A DNA stretch of 64,000 nucleotides, taken from assembly GCF_001623405.1 (NCBI RefSeq), contig NZ_LUHG01000100.1, forward strand, positions 124,001-188,000, written 5' to 3'. The notes below the pieces were generated by a model. The model was given only the letters and a program-made list of their open reading frames with translations, had not been told where the DNA came from and made no database searches. Origin of the DNA: Hydrotalea flava (GTDB lineage Bacteria > Bacteroidota > Bacteroidia > Chitinophagales > Chitinophagaceae). This document shows, piece after piece, positions 27,301 through 36,334 of the stretch; positions within the stretch are counted from its first letter, which is position 1, and each line of letters starts with the position of its first letter. Position numbers and translations under genes: made by a program.

Positions 27301-28911
27301 CTACCCGGACATAAGGTTGATGAATGGATAGGCAAGGTTCGGCACGCTACACCGGGTGTAGGGTTAATTTCTCCTCCACCCCATCATGATATTTATTCCA
27401 TTGAAGATTTGGCGCAATTAATTTACGATTTAAAAAATGCCAATAGAAAAGCCAGAATTAGTGTAAAACTAGTTGCTAAAGCAGGTGTTGGAACCATTGC
27501 CGCCGGTGTAGCAAAAGCAAAAGCCGATGTTATTTTAATTTCAGGATATGATGGCGGAACCGGCGCTTCTCCGTTAAGTTCAATTAAACATGCCGGATTA
27601 CCTTGGGAACTTGGTTTAGCAGAAGCGCACCAAACCTTGGTAAAAAATAAATTACGCAGTAGGGTTGTATTACAGGCAGATGGACAAATGAAAACCGGAA
27701 GAGATATTGCTATTGCTACTTTAATGGGTGCTGAAGAATGGGGCGCCGCTACTGCAGCATTGGTTGTAGAAGGTTGTATAATGATGCGTAAATGCCATTT
27801 AAACACCTGCCCGGTAGGTGTTGCCACACAAGATCCTGAATTAAGAAAACGCTTTACCGGCGATCCTGAACATGTAATACATTTTTTTCAATTTGTAGTA
27901 CAGGAGCTCAGAGAAATTATGGCAGAACTTGGTTTTAGAACCATCAATGAAATGGTAGGAAAAGTAGATAACTTAACCCTACGTGAAAATGTAAAACATT
28001 GGAAATACAGTAAACTAGACCTTTCACCTATTTTGTATAAAGAAGAAGCATCTCCTTATGTAGGATTATATCATCAGGAAGAGCAGGATCATGGATTAGA
28101 AGGTGTATTAGACTGGAAATTATTGGAAGCAGCAAAACCTGCCATTGAAAGCGGCAAAAAAGTAAAAGCCGATTTCCCCATTAAAAATACCGATAGAACA
28201 GTTGGGGCAATACTTTCCAATGAGATTACAAAAATTTATCGTTCAAAAGGACTGCCAACAGATACCATTCATTTCAATTTTACCGGCACAGCAGGCCAAA
28301 GTTTTGGAGCCTTCAATACCAACGGCATTACGCTTGAGTTAGAAGGCGATGCCAATGATTATTTTGGCAAAGGTTTAAGTGGTGCCAAACTCATTGTATA
28401 TCCACCCAAAAACGCTTCTTATATTCCTGAAAACAATATCATTATTGGCAATGTTGCCTTCTATGGTGCTACTTCAGGCGAAGCCTACATTAGGGGGAAA
28501 GCCGGCGAACGTTTTGCCGTACGTAATTCGGGTGTTGTAGCCGTTACAGAAGGCGTGGGCGATCATGGCTGCGAATATATGACCGGCGGTAAAGTGGTTA
28601 TTTTAGGAAATACCGGAAGAAACTTTGCTGCGGGTATGAGTGGTGGCATTGCATACATATATGATGTAAACAACAATTTTAAACAGAATTGCAATACCGA
28701 AATGGTTGATTTAGACCCGCTTGATGAAGCAGACAGTAAGGATTTACAGCAATTAATACAGGCGCATTACAATTATACCGGCAGCGCGGTGGCCCGTTTT
28801 GTAATGGATGATTTTGATAACCAGTTGAAAAATTTCATCAAGGTATTTCCGAAAGATTATAAAAAAGTGCTGAAAGAAAAAAGCACAAAAACTGTTAAAC
28901 AATCTAAGTAA
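24370..28911 (+). CDS. gltB: Glutamate synthase, large (alpha) subunit
   Basis: 1513 residues. It makes two glutamates from glutamine and 2-oxoglutarate. The N-terminal class II amidotransferase domain begins at Cys24 (HDACGIGFVANI), which should become the N-terminal nucleophile after removal of a 23-residue propeptide. The central and FMN-binding (beta/alpha)8 domains follow. The 3Fe-4S motif CIMMRKCHLNTCP lies in the synthase domain, and the C-terminal beta-helix (GXG) domain begins around residue 1265. An in-frame ATG seven codons later is an equally possible start and would shorten the propeptide. gltD follows after 46 nt. Confidence 0.96.
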   Translation: MVNYNKKMAETTGLYNPAFEHDACGIGFVANIKGNKSHQNVLDALTILENMEHRGACGCENNTGDGAGIMIQLPHEFFFEECVKLGVHLPSFGKYGVGMILFPKDIRLKEECRDIFNRAAETLGLEVLAYRKVPVNPANIGPTALSVEPEMEQVFIACPDHINHPDAFERKLFVLRNYASHTIQDTVKKDAIGFYIASLSYKTIVYKGQLTSMQVRNYFPDLVNKKVVSAFGLVHSRFATNTFPSWKLAQPFRYIAHNGEINTLQGNLNWLKTSEKGFTTPYFTKEEMDMLLPIVTENQSDSACLDNMIELLTLSGRSLPHVMMMLIPEAWDGNDQMDAVKKAFYEFHAAFQEPWDGPASISFTDGKIIGATLDRNGLRPSRYCVTKDDRVIMASETGVLPVAPDLIIEKGRLQPGKMFVVDMEQGRIISDEELKNEICSKKPYAEWLNKYKIRLEELPEPRVTFSHLHHDQVFKYQKAFGYSTEDLETIIAPMALDGKEPIGSMGTDTPLAVLSNQPQHLSHYFKQLFAQVTNPPIDPIREKMVMSLATFAGNNGNILVEDPLDCHSVALKHPILNNHELEKIRSIDTGIFQAKTLQTYFRADGKPGSLQKGIDRLCRYAVDAVEDGFEVLILSDRAIDSEHAPIPSLLATAAVHHHLIRKGYRGQVGIIVEAGDVWEVHHFACLIGFGATAINPYLALSTIRDMKIDGYLQTELDVDQLKKNYIKAVCDGLLKVFSKMGISTLQSYQGAQIFEIVGLNKSVVDKYFTGATSRIQGMGLDEIAREALAKHNLAFSKKDIPVQRLAVGGQYQWKRKGEEHLFNPQTIHLLQYATRMNDYNTYKKYAKLINEQGLKACTIRSLLDFKRTREPISIDEVEPAENIYKRFATGAMSFGSISHEAHSTLAIAMNRLGGKSNTGEGGEDELRYEKLPNGDSMRSAIKQVASARFGVTSLYLSEADELQIKMAQGAKPGEGGQLPGHKVDEWIGKVRHATPGVGLISPPPHHDIYSIEDLAQLIYDLKNANRKARISVKLVAKAGVGTIAAGVAKAKADVILISGYDGGTGASPLSSIKHAGLPWELGLAEAHQTLVKNKLRSRVVLQADGQMKTGRDIAIATLMGAEEWGAATAALVVEGCIMMRKCHLNTCPVGVATQDPELRKRFTGDPEHVIHFFQFVVQELREIMAELGFRTINEMVGKVDNLTLRENVKHWKYSKLDLSPILYKEEASPYVGLYHQEEQDHGLEGVLDWKLLEAAKPAIESGKKVKADFPIKNTDRTVGAILSNEITKIYRSKGLPTDTIHFNFTGTAGQSFGAFNTNGITLELEGDANDYFGKGLSGAKLIVYPPKNASYIPENNIIIGNVAFYGATSGEAYIRGKAGERFAVRNSGVVAVTEGVGDHGCEYMTGGKVVILGNTGRNFAAGMSGGIAYIYDVNNNFKQNCNTEMVDLDPLDEADSKDLQQLIQAHYNYTGSAVARFVMDDFDNQLKNFIKVFPKDYKKVLKEKSTKTVKQSK

Positions 28912-28957
28912 GCATTTGAACATTGTACAAGAGCAATAACAATTATTTTTAAAAGAA

Positions 28958-30472
28958 ATGATTATGGGTAAACCAACAGGATTTATAGAATTTCAAAGAG
29001 AAACTCCCAAAAAAAGACCGGTTGAAGAGCGGTTAAAAGATTTTAAAGAATTTGTACTTCCCTTTACAGAGGAACAACTCAATCATCAGTCAGCCCGTTG
29101 CATGAATTGTGGCGTACCTTTTTGCCACAATGGCTGCCCCTTGGGTAATGTTATTCCTGAATTCAATGATGCAGTGTATGATGGTAATTGGAAGGAGGCC
29201 TATGACATCCTCATCTCTACCAATAATTTTCCGGAATTTACAGGTCGCATTTGCCCCGCTCCTTGTGAAAGTGCCTGCGTTTTAGGTATTAATCAGCCTG
29301 CAGTTACCATTGAAGAAATTGAAAAACATATCATTGAAATTGCCTTTGATAAAGGCTTTGTTCAACCCAAAAAACCCAATGTATACACCGGTAAAAAAGT
29401 GGCTGTAATTGGCTCGGGACCAGCAGGTTTAGCTGCTGCTACACAATTAAACTATGCAGGCCATGCAGTAACCATATTTGAAAGAGATGATGCGCCAGGT
29501 GGATTGCTGCGTTATGGAATACCCGATTTTAAATTAGAGAAATCTGTGGTGGATAGAAGAATTCAATTAATGGAACAAGAAGGTGTTGTATTTAAATGCA
29601 ATGCCAATGTTGGCGTAAATGTTAGCATTAATGATTTACTGCGCGAATTCAATGCTATTGTATTGGCGGGCGGATCAACTTTTCCAAGAGATTTGAACAT
29701 ACCCGGCAGGGAATTAAATGGCGTATATTTTGCCATGCAATTTTTAAAACAAAACAATAAACGAGTGGCCGGTAAAAAACCAACTGCCGATGAAAACTTC
29801 TGTATAGAAAGTAATATGCTATCGCATGAATTAATGGCCACAAGCAAAAATGTTGTCATCATAGGCGGTGGTGATACTGGAAGTGATTGTGTAGGTACCT
29901 CTAACCGGCACAAAGCTAAATCAGTTACACAATTTGAATTATTACCCAAACCACCGGAAAGCAGAACCCCTTATATGCCTTGGCCTACATATCCAATGGT
30001 ATTAAAAACCACTACTTCACATGAAGAAGGAGCTGACAGAAAATGGGCAATTGCAACTAAAGCTTTTTTAGGTGATGAAAACGGCAACCTGAAAGCCATT
30101 AAAGTGGTGGATTTGGAATGGACCATTACGAATGATGGAAAGCCGGCAAGGTTTATTGAAAAAGAAGGTAGTGAAAGAGATATGCCTTGCGAATTGGCAT
30201 TATTGGCCATGGGTTTTGTTCATCCTGAACACAGTGGGTTAATAGAAGAACTTGGCGTTGAATTAGATGAAAGGGGCAATGTAAAAGCCACTGAAAAAAA
30301 CTATCAAACCAATATTGCCAAAATATTTACAGCCGGCGATATGCGAAGAGGCCAATCGCTGGTAGTATGGGCCATTAGTGAAGGCAGAGAATGCGCCAGA
30401 AAAGTAGATGAATTTTTGATGGGCAGTTCAATTTTAGAAACAAAAGATGAATCTTTATTGGCTGTAATTTAA
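28958..30472 (+). CDS. gltD: Glutamate synthase, small (beta) subunit
   Basis: 504 residues (502 if the second ATG at 28964 is used). It supplies electrons from NAD(P)H to GltB. The N-terminal Cys-rich region binds two 4Fe-4S clusters: CMNCGVPFCHNGCPLGN and GRICPAPCESACVLG. A FAD-binding dinucleotide fold follows (VAVIGSGPAGLAAATQL), and then a second dinucleotide fold for NAD(P)H (NVVIIGGGDTGSDC). The order and length match bacterial GltD. A strong terminator lies 29 nt downstream. Confidence 0.96.
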   Translation: MIMGKPTGFIEFQRETPKKRPVEERLKDFKEFVLPFTEEQLNHQSARCMNCGVPFCHNGCPLGNVIPEFNDAVYDGNWKEAYDILISTNNFPEFTGRICPAPCESACVLGINQPAVTIEEIEKHIIEIAFDKGFVQPKKPNVYTGKKVAVIGSGPAGLAAATQLNYAGHAVTIFERDDAPGGLLRYGIPDFKLEKSVVDRRIQLMEQEGVVFKCNANVGVNVSINDLLREFNAIVLAGGSTFPRDLNIPGRELNGVYFAMQFLKQNNKRVAGKKPTADENFCIESNMLSHELMATSKNVVIIGGGDTGSDCVGTSNRHKAKSVTQFELLPKPPESRTPYMPWPTYPMVLKTTTSHEEGADRKWAIATKAFLGDENGNLKAIKVVDLEWTITNDGKPARFIEKEGSERDMPCELALLAMGFVHPEHSGLIEELGVELDERGNVKATEKNYQTNIAKIFTAGDMRRGQSLVVWAISEGRECARKVDEFLMGSSILETKDESLLAVI

Positions 30473-30500
30473 ATTAATTAAATTTTAATACCTTGCAATT

Positions 30501-30525
30501 AGTCACCCATTTGGGTGACTTTTTT
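30501..30525 (+). terminator. Rho-independent terminator after gltD
   Basis: AGTCACCC and GGGTGACT form a perfect 8-bp stem with an ATTT loop, followed by TTTTT. It closes the gltBD unit. Confidence 0.9.
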
Positions 30526-30577
30526 GTTTATATTATCATAAAAATTTGAAAATCAGTTATTTATACAAACTCATACT

Positions 30578-30665
30578 ATTTTGCCAAAATAATATATTCA
30601 AATTATAATAAATTACATTTGATATTTTTATTTGTTTTTGTAAATTTTTTGCTATTTTAGCAAAA
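30578..30665 (+). promoter_or_regulatory. amt promoter region with two palindromes
   Basis: ATTTTGCCAAAAT (30578-30590) and TTTTGCTA-TTT-TAGCAAAA (30647-30665) are perfect inverted repeats with centres 72 bp apart and shared TTTTGC half-sites. Between them lies TACATTTG (30614-30621), an exact -7 element about 87 nt before the amt ATG. The arrangement suggests regulated transcription of the ammonium transporter. The binding protein is unknown. Confidence 0.45.
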
Positions 30666-30707
30666 TAAATTTCATATTTTTATTAAATTTAAATTTAAAT
30701 CTGTATC

Positions 30708-32123
30708 ATGGTAAAAAAAGTATCTTTTAAAGCAATTGCACCTTTTACTTTACTTGGCATTGTTGCAATCGCAGCTTTATCTATCCATTCATTACCAGAT
30801 TTTGTAGATACCAAAGGCCAATACAATACCGCAGATATTGCCTGGATATTGGTGGCAACGGCATTGGTATTTTTAATGACACCCGGATTAGCCTTCTTTT
30901 ACGGCGGTATGGTGCATAGAAAAAATGTACTTTCTACTATGATAAAAAGTGTAGTAGCCGCAGGTATTGTTAGCATTCTTTGGGTGGTTGTAGGGTATAG
31001 CTTAGCATTTGGTGATTCCATTGGAGGATTTATTGGCAACCCAGCTACCCACTTTTTCTTTAATGGTGTAGCTTCAGGGGCTCCCTGGGTAGGTGCTCCT
31101 ACCATTCCGCTTACTTTATTTGCCTTATTTCAATTAATGTTTGCCATTATAACACCCGGTTTGGTCGTAGGCGCTGTAGCAGAACGTATTCGCTTCACGG
31201 CATATATATTGTTCATTGCATTGTTTAGTTTACTGGTATATGCACCCATTGCACACTGGACATGGCATCCGGATGGCTTTCTGGCAAAAATGGGTGTTCT
31301 GGATTTTGCAGGTGGAACCGTAGTACATATTTCAGCAGGCTGCGCTGCCTTAGCCGGTGCACTGGTATTAAAACGTAGAAAAGCTCATATAGAGCAAAGA
31401 GAAATTCCTCCGGCCAATATACCTTATGTTTTAATTGGTACAGGTTTGCTTTGGTTTGGCTGGTTTGGTTTTAATGCCGGCTCTGCAATGGCGGCTAATG
31501 CTTTGGCTGTATCGGCCTTTGCTACTACCAGTATTGCAGCCGCTGCCGCAGGATGTTCATGGATGTTTTTTGATGCTGTAAAAGGTAAAAAACCCTCTGT
31601 ACTCGGCTTTTGCATTGGCGCAGTGGTTGGACTTGTTGCCATTACTCCTGCATCCGGCTTCATTGGTATACCTCAAAGTATTTTTGTAGGAGTAATTGCA
31701 GCCGTCATTTCTAACATCGCGGTTCATTACAAATCAAAGTCTACACTCGATGATACATTAGATGTTTTTCCCTGCCATGGTTTAGGTGGTATTGTTGGCA
31801 TGCTATTAACCGGCTTATTAGCCACTAAAACGGTGAATGCAGCAGGGAATAATGGATGGTTGTATGGAAATGCTGGTTTGTTTTTTATTCAATTCAAAGC
31901 CATGCTTATAGTGGTAGCATATAGTTTCACGATGTCGTTTGCCATATTCAAATTTATCAATTTCATTTTACCATTAAGGGTAAGTTCAGCTGAAGAAGAA
32001 GTAGGATTAGACAAATCACAACACGACGAAAAGTACGTTCAGGGAACAATTTTATTAGAAGAGATTGGTGAAAACGAAGAAGGTTCCATCATTCAAAAGG
32101 AAATTATTATGCATGCTTCATAA
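30708..32123 (+). CDS. amt: Ammonium transporter (Amt family)
   Basis: 471 residues with about 11-12 membrane segments. It conducts ammonium across the inner membrane. Conserved elements include DIAWILVATALVFLMTPGLAF, AERIRFTAYILF, DFAGGTVVHISAGCAALAGA and, late in the protein, PCHGLGGIVGMLLTG. The two His-containing segments fit the pore twin-His pair. The C-terminal tail of about 45 residues is charged. No glnK/P-II gene accompanies it. It follows gltBD, which uses the assimilated nitrogen, and precedes a porin-like gene and a second amt. Confidence 0.92.
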   Translation: MVKKVSFKAIAPFTLLGIVAIAALSIHSLPDFVDTKGQYNTADIAWILVATALVFLMTPGLAFFYGGMVHRKNVLSTMIKSVVAAGIVSILWVVVGYSLAFGDSIGGFIGNPATHFFFNGVASGAPWVGAPTIPLTLFALFQLMFAIITPGLVVGAVAERIRFTAYILFIALFSLLVYAPIAHWTWHPDGFLAKMGVLDFAGGTVVHISAGCAALAGALVLKRRKAHIEQREIPPANIPYVLIGTGLLWFGWFGFNAGSAMAANALAVSAFATTSIAAAAAGCSWMFFDAVKGKKPSVLGFCIGAVVGLVAITPASGFIGIPQSIFVGVIAAVISNIAVHYKSKSTLDDTLDVFPCHGLGGIVGMLLTGLLATKTVNAAGNNGWLYGNAGLFFIQFKAMLIVVAYSFTMSFAIFKFINFILPLRVSSAEEEVGLDKSQHDEKYVQGTILLEEIGENEEGSIIQKEIIMHAS

Positions 32124-32130
32124 ATCAAAA

Positions 32131-32184
32131 AAGGTACAGCAGGTAAAAAGCTTCTGACCAAGCCTATTTGCTGTACCCTTTTAT
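32131..32184 (+). terminator. Probable terminator after the first amt gene
   Basis: GGTACAGCA (32133-32141) pairs perfectly with TGCTGTACC (32169-32177) around a 27-nt loop, followed by CTTTTATT. The large loop makes it less certain than the other terminators. Confidence 0.6.
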
Positions 32185-32203
32185 TAACAAAAAACCAACC
32201 ACA

Positions 32204-33248
32204 ATGTTAAAGAAAATCTGCCAACTAACTGCAATAAGTTTTGCAGCGGTCACTTCTATTGAGGCTCAAACGGACTCCACAAAAAAAGTAGAAAGTAACA
32301 CCACATTTACTTACGCTGTTGATGCTTATTACAGAACTGATTTCACTGACCCCTCCTCCGATGGTAAATCGAACAGTTTAACCAGTTTTACCGATTCAAA
32401 AAATTCGTTTGAATTAGGGATGGCCTCTGTTAGAGTTGACCACTCCTTTGGAAAAGTAGGCGCTACTGCCGATTTAGGCTTTGGAAAAAGAGCCGAAAAT
32501 TACTCTTACAATGATGCAGGTACCATGGCTGCTATTAAACAGTTATTTTTAACCTATACGCCTGTTAAAGGGCTTACCTTAACCGCAGGTAAATTTGGTA
32601 CTTTTATCGGTTATGAAGTGTTGGATGCTTATGCCAATAGAAACTATAGCATGAGTTATGGCTTCTCTTATGGGCCTTCCTTTCTTTCATACGGGTATTA
32701 AAGCCGATATATCATTAGGTGGCAAAACTGCTATTATGGTGGGCATTGCCGATCCTACCGACTTCTCCACTACCACTTCAGGTAACAAAGTAGCCTTAGC
32801 ACAATTTAGTACCGGAACAAAGAATGACCACTTCAAAGCATTCTTAAACTTTCAGGGAGGCAATGGCTTCAATCAATTTGATTTGGTATTGAATGCAAAT
32901 GTAACTGACAAACTAAGTTTAGATTATGATGGTACCATTAAAACAGTAAAAGTTGCCGGTATTAGTAACAGCTGGTCTAGCAACGCACTGTACATTAATT
33001 ATGATGCCACAAAAACGGTTGGCTTTACCTTGAGAGGCGAATATTTTGATGACAAAAAAAATGTAGCGGGCGTTGGAGCCGGAATTATTGCAACCACATT
33101 ATCCGGAAACATTCACATCAATAATCTTACACTCATCCCCGAAGTAAGAATAGATAATGCGCAATCTGCCATTTTCTCAAAAAGCAGCCTCAATTCATTT
33201 AGTAAAAGCGATGTAAGCTGCTTATTGGCCGCTGTATATAAATTTTAA
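32204..33248 (+). pseudogene. OmpL-like beta-barrel porin gene interrupted by a frameshift
   Basis: The 5' part encodes a Sec signal peptide (MLKKICQLTAISFAAVTS, cleaved before QTDST) and the first half of an outer-membrane barrel. That frame ends at TAA 32699-32701. The other half begins in the +1 frame and runs to 33248. Removing one T near 32681-32687 joins them as GPSFFHTGIKADISLGGK and gives one 347-residue protein. Both halves have alternating beta-barrel sequence, a TAGKFGTFIGYEVLDAY motif and a C-terminal Phe (AVYKF), as in outer-membrane barrels of the OmpL-like porin-2 type. It lies between two amt genes, so ammonium diffusion is a plausible but unproven role. The break may be a real mutation or a homopolymer sequencing error. 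Confidence 0.75.
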
Positions 33249-33290
33249 AAATTACCAACCAAAACTAACTACTAATTAAAAAAAATTACA

Positions 33291-34889
33291 ATGAAAAGAA
33301 AGAAATCAATTTTTTTAGGAAAAAGAATTACTGCACTATCGTTTTTATTGCTTTTCAGCCTAGCAATGATTTTTCCAAAATCGGGATGGACACAAGACCC
33401 AACCGGTGCCAAAACGGGCACACTATCTGATATTGATACAGCAGCAGTAAAAACATTAGATACTTTAAGTAAGGCCAAAGACAGCAGTACTGTAAAATTG
33501 TCTGAACATCTCAACCAATTAGCAGCTACAGTGCATAGTATTGGTGATGCAGACGGGCATAATAAAATTGCCATCAATATTATGTGGACATTAATTGCAG
33601 GGTTTTTGGTAATGTTTATGCAGGCAGGTTTTGCAATGGTGGAAACTGGTTTTACACAAAAGAAAAATGTTGCACACACCATGCTGATGAATTTTTTAAT
33701 TTATGCCATTGGCATGTTAGGGTTTTGGATAGTAGGTTTTGCCATTATGTTTGGTGGCGCATTAAACCCGGCAACATTAGGTGGCGCAGCGGGAGTAACC
33801 AGTCACGAAGTGGTAATTCATTTATTCGGACATGATTTTGGAATAGCAGGATCTGCTGCATATTTTTTAAACAGTAAGGTATATGACGTAGGCGTATTTA
33901 CGTTGTTCTTATTCCAAATGGTTTTTATGGATACTACAGCCACTATACCAACAGGTGCTATGGCTGAACGTTGGACATTAAAATCATTTATAGTTTATGG
34001 TTTCTTTATTTCAATGTTTGTATATCCCTTATTTGGTAACTGGGTTTGGGGCGGTGGCTGGTTATCAGCTTTAGGCACCAATTTTGGTTTAGGTCATGGA
34101 CATGTAGATTTTGCAGGATCTTCTGTAGTGCATATGGTTGGCGGTGTTGCTGCATTAGCCGGTGCACTTGTAATTGGCCCCCGATATGGAAAATATGGTA
34201 AAGATGGCAGCGTAAAAACCATACCCGGTCATAATATTCCTATGGCTATTATTGGAACATTTATTTTGGCATTTGGCTGGTTTGGATTTAACCCCGGTTC
34301 AACATTAGCCGGTGGCGATTTACGTATTAGCATTGTTGCGGTAAATACCATGCTGGCCTCCGCTGCAGGTGCCATAGCAGCTCTTTTTTACATGTATATA
34401 AAAGGCAGCAAGGCTGACCCCGGAATGATTGCCAATGGCATGTTAGCAGGTTTAGTAGCTATAACAGCACCTTGTGCTTTTGTAACAGCTATTTCTGCAG
34501 TTATTATCGGAGCCATTTCAGGCATATTGGTAATTCTGGTTTACAATTTTGTAGATACCAAATTAAAGATCGATGATCCAGTTGGTGCATTTGCGGTGCA
34601 TGGAGCCAATGGTGCATGGGGTGTTTTATCGTTGGGCTTATTTGCCGATGGTTCTTATGGTGATGGCTGGAACGGAGTACCAGGTACTGTTAAAGGTTTG
34701 TTTTATGGAGATTATAAACAATTTATAGCACAATGCATTGGAACAATTACCTGCTTTGTATTTGTATTTGTTACCATGTATATATTTTTCAAAGTATTAA
34801 ATAAAATAATACCATTAAGAAGCAAAGAGGCTGATGAAATTGCAGGTTTGGATATACCTGAAACAGGTGTTTTAGGTTATGTTGATTAA
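33291..34889 (+). CDS. amt: Ammonium transporter with N-terminal signal sequence and periplasmic extension
   Basis: 532 residues, longer than the first Amt. The N-terminus has a signal-like segment (KRITALSFLLLFSLAMIFP), followed by about 75 polar residues (TDAQ/S-rich, SKAKDSSTVKLSEHLNQLAA) before the first conserved Amt helix (IMWTLIAGFLVMFMQAGFAM). Core motifs include ETGFTQKKNVAHTM, YPLFGNWVWGGGWLS, DFAGSSVVHMVGGVAALAGA and VHGANGAWGVLSLGLF. It belongs to a different Amt branch from the upstream copy, so the pair are not a recent duplication. Expression as a unit with the porin is likely, since only 42 nt separate them. Confidence 0.9.
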   Translation: MKRKKSIFLGKRITALSFLLLFSLAMIFPKSGWTQDPTGAKTGTLSDIDTAAVKTLDTLSKAKDSSTVKLSEHLNQLAATVHSIGDADGHNKIAINIMWTLIAGFLVMFMQAGFAMVETGFTQKKNVAHTMLMNFLIYAIGMLGFWIVGFAIMFGGALNPATLGGAAGVTSHEVVIHLFGHDFGIAGSAAYFLNSKVYDVGVFTLFLFQMVFMDTTATIPTGAMAERWTLKSFIVYGFFISMFVYPLFGNWVWGGGWLSALGTNFGLGHGHVDFAGSSVVHMVGGVAALAGALVIGPRYGKYGKDGSVKTIPGHNIPMAIIGTFILAFGWFGFNPGSTLAGGDLRISIVAVNTMLASAAGAIAALFYMYIKGSKADPGMIANGMLAGLVAITAPCAFVTAISAVIIGAISGILVILVYNFVDTKLKIDDPVGAFAVHGANGAWGVLSLGLFADGSYGDGWNGVPGTVKGLFYGDYKQFIAQCIGTITCFVFVFVTMYIFFKVLNKIIPLRSKEADEIAGLDIPETGVLGYVD

Positions 34890-34947
34890 GATAAATTTTA
34901 TTTAACTATTGATAGCTATGCACATGGGAAGGGATACATATGGGGAT

Positions 34948-34963
34948 GGGGTTGCAAAACCCC
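34948..34963 (+). repeat. GC-rich hairpin after the second amt gene
   Basis: GGGGTT-GCAA-AACCCC is a 6-bp stem with a GCAA tetraloop. It is followed by TCCTTATATTT rather than a clean T-tract, so terminator function on the plus strand is only possible. The rest of the 136-nt gap shows nothing else. Confidence 0.4.
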
Positions 34964-35025
34964 TCCTTATATTTAAAAAAAACGGATAAAATACACTATT
35001 TACTATACCAAAAAAACTTTTTGTT

Positions 35026-36249
35026 ATGTATAAACATATAAAAAAAGCCATCCAACCCATCCGGCTAATATTAAATGATAGCAGGGTTACCGGTATTTTA
35101 TTAATTATTTGCACGCTACTATCTGTTTTATTTTCTAATGCAACCCAAACACATGCATATCAGTTGTTCTGGCATAAAAATTTTTTCAAAACCTCTTCGG
35201 CGGTTTTGCCCGCTAATCCATTAGAATGGATTAATACAGCTATGATGTCATTTTTCTTTTTACTGGCTGGTATGGAAATTAAAAGAGAATTATTAAATGG
35301 CGAATTATCTTCCTTTAAAAAAGCAATATTACCTTTTGGTGCTGCCTTAGGTGGTATGGTTATGCCTGCAATACTATATGCCGTATTTAACCATGCATCC
35401 GGCCATTTATCTGGTTGGGGTATACCCACTGCAACAGACATTGCTTTTTCATTAGGTATTGCTTCTATCATCGGTAAAAGATTTCCTGTTGGTCTAAAAA
35501 TATTTTTAATGGCACTGGCTATTATAGACGATTTAGGTGCCATTGTAATTGTAACACTGTTTTATGGCGGTAAAATAAATTTATTTTTCTTAGCTGCAGC
35601 AGGTATTTTATATTCAATACTAATCATACTAAATATTTTAAAAATAAAAAATATATTTTTATATATCATTATTCCGATTGCTTTATGGTATTGCATGTAT
35701 CGCTCAGGTATCGAGGCGGGCATTACAGGTGTGTTGGTAGCATTTGCCTTGCCGGTTAATTTTTTACCTTCAGTTGAGAAAGCAATACATTTCCCGGTTA
35801 ATTACCTTATTCTCCCATTATTTGCATTAGCCAACACGGCAATTATACTACCGGATAACTTATTTAATCATATGATTAGCCCAATAAGTATGGGCATTAT
35901 TGTTGGATTAGTAATTGGGAAACCATTGGGCATTTATTTGTTTAGCAGAATATTGGTTTATTTTAAAATTGCGCACTTACCGGCTAAAACAAATTGGACA
36001 CAATTAATAGGCATGGGTACATTAGCAGGCATAGGGTTTACAATGTCAATTTTTACCACCACATTGGCATTTAAAAATCAGGAATTTAAGGAAGAAGCAA
36101 CTGTTGCTATTATGTTGGCTATGTGCTTGTCGTTCATTATCAGTAGTATTTACTTTTTTGTATTAGATATCAGGAAAATAAAACTTACCCGTACACAACA
36201 AATATTAAATTCCAGCGCTTCAAATGAATGGATTATTTCTCAAAACTAA
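35026..36249 (+). CDS. nhaA: Na+/H+ antiporter NhaA
   Basis: 407 residues with about 12 membrane segments. It exchanges cytoplasmic Na+ for protons for pH and salt homeostasis. Family motifs include NTAMMSFFFLLAGMEIKREL, GWGIPTATDIAFSLGI (with the ion-binding region), ALAIIDDLGAIVIVTLFY with the paired Asp residues of the transport site, and GTLAGIGFTMSIFTTTLAF near the C-terminus. It is a stand-alone gene followed by a terminator. Confidence 0.94.
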   Translation: MYKHIKKAIQPIRLILNDSRVTGILLIICTLLSVLFSNATQTHAYQLFWHKNFFKTSSAVLPANPLEWINTAMMSFFFLLAGMEIKRELLNGELSSFKKAILPFGAALGGMVMPAILYAVFNHASGHLSGWGIPTATDIAFSLGIASIIGKRFPVGLKIFLMALAIIDDLGAIVIVTLFYGGKINLFFLAAAGILYSILIILNILKIKNIFLYIIIPIALWYCMYRSGIEAGITGVLVAFALPVNFLPSVEKAIHFPVNYLILPLFALANTAIILPDNLFNHMISPISMGIIVGLVIGKPLGIYLFSRILVYFKIAHLPAKTNWTQLIGMGTLAGIGFTMSIFTTTLAFKNQEFKEEATVAIMLAMCLSFIISSIYFFVLDIRKIKLTRTQQILNSSASNEWIISQN

Positions 36250-36296
36250 TTGCTTAAAATTGTTGTGAGCACTTTCTTACAAACACTTAAGAAAGT

Positions 36297-36334
36297 AAAG
36301 AGGCTGTATCAAAAGTGCTATGCAGCCTCTTTTT
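36297..36334 (+). terminator. Terminator after nhaA
   Basis: AAAGAGGCTG (36297-36306) pairs with CAGCCTCTTT (36323-36332), followed by further T. The stem includes the left end of the inverted-repeat element described next. Confidence 0.75.

Noticed and set aside
27423-27827. 134-codon minus-strand open frame inside gltB
   Set aside because: Antisense to the conserved FMN/Fe-S region of gltB; the composition is a mirror of the sense codons.
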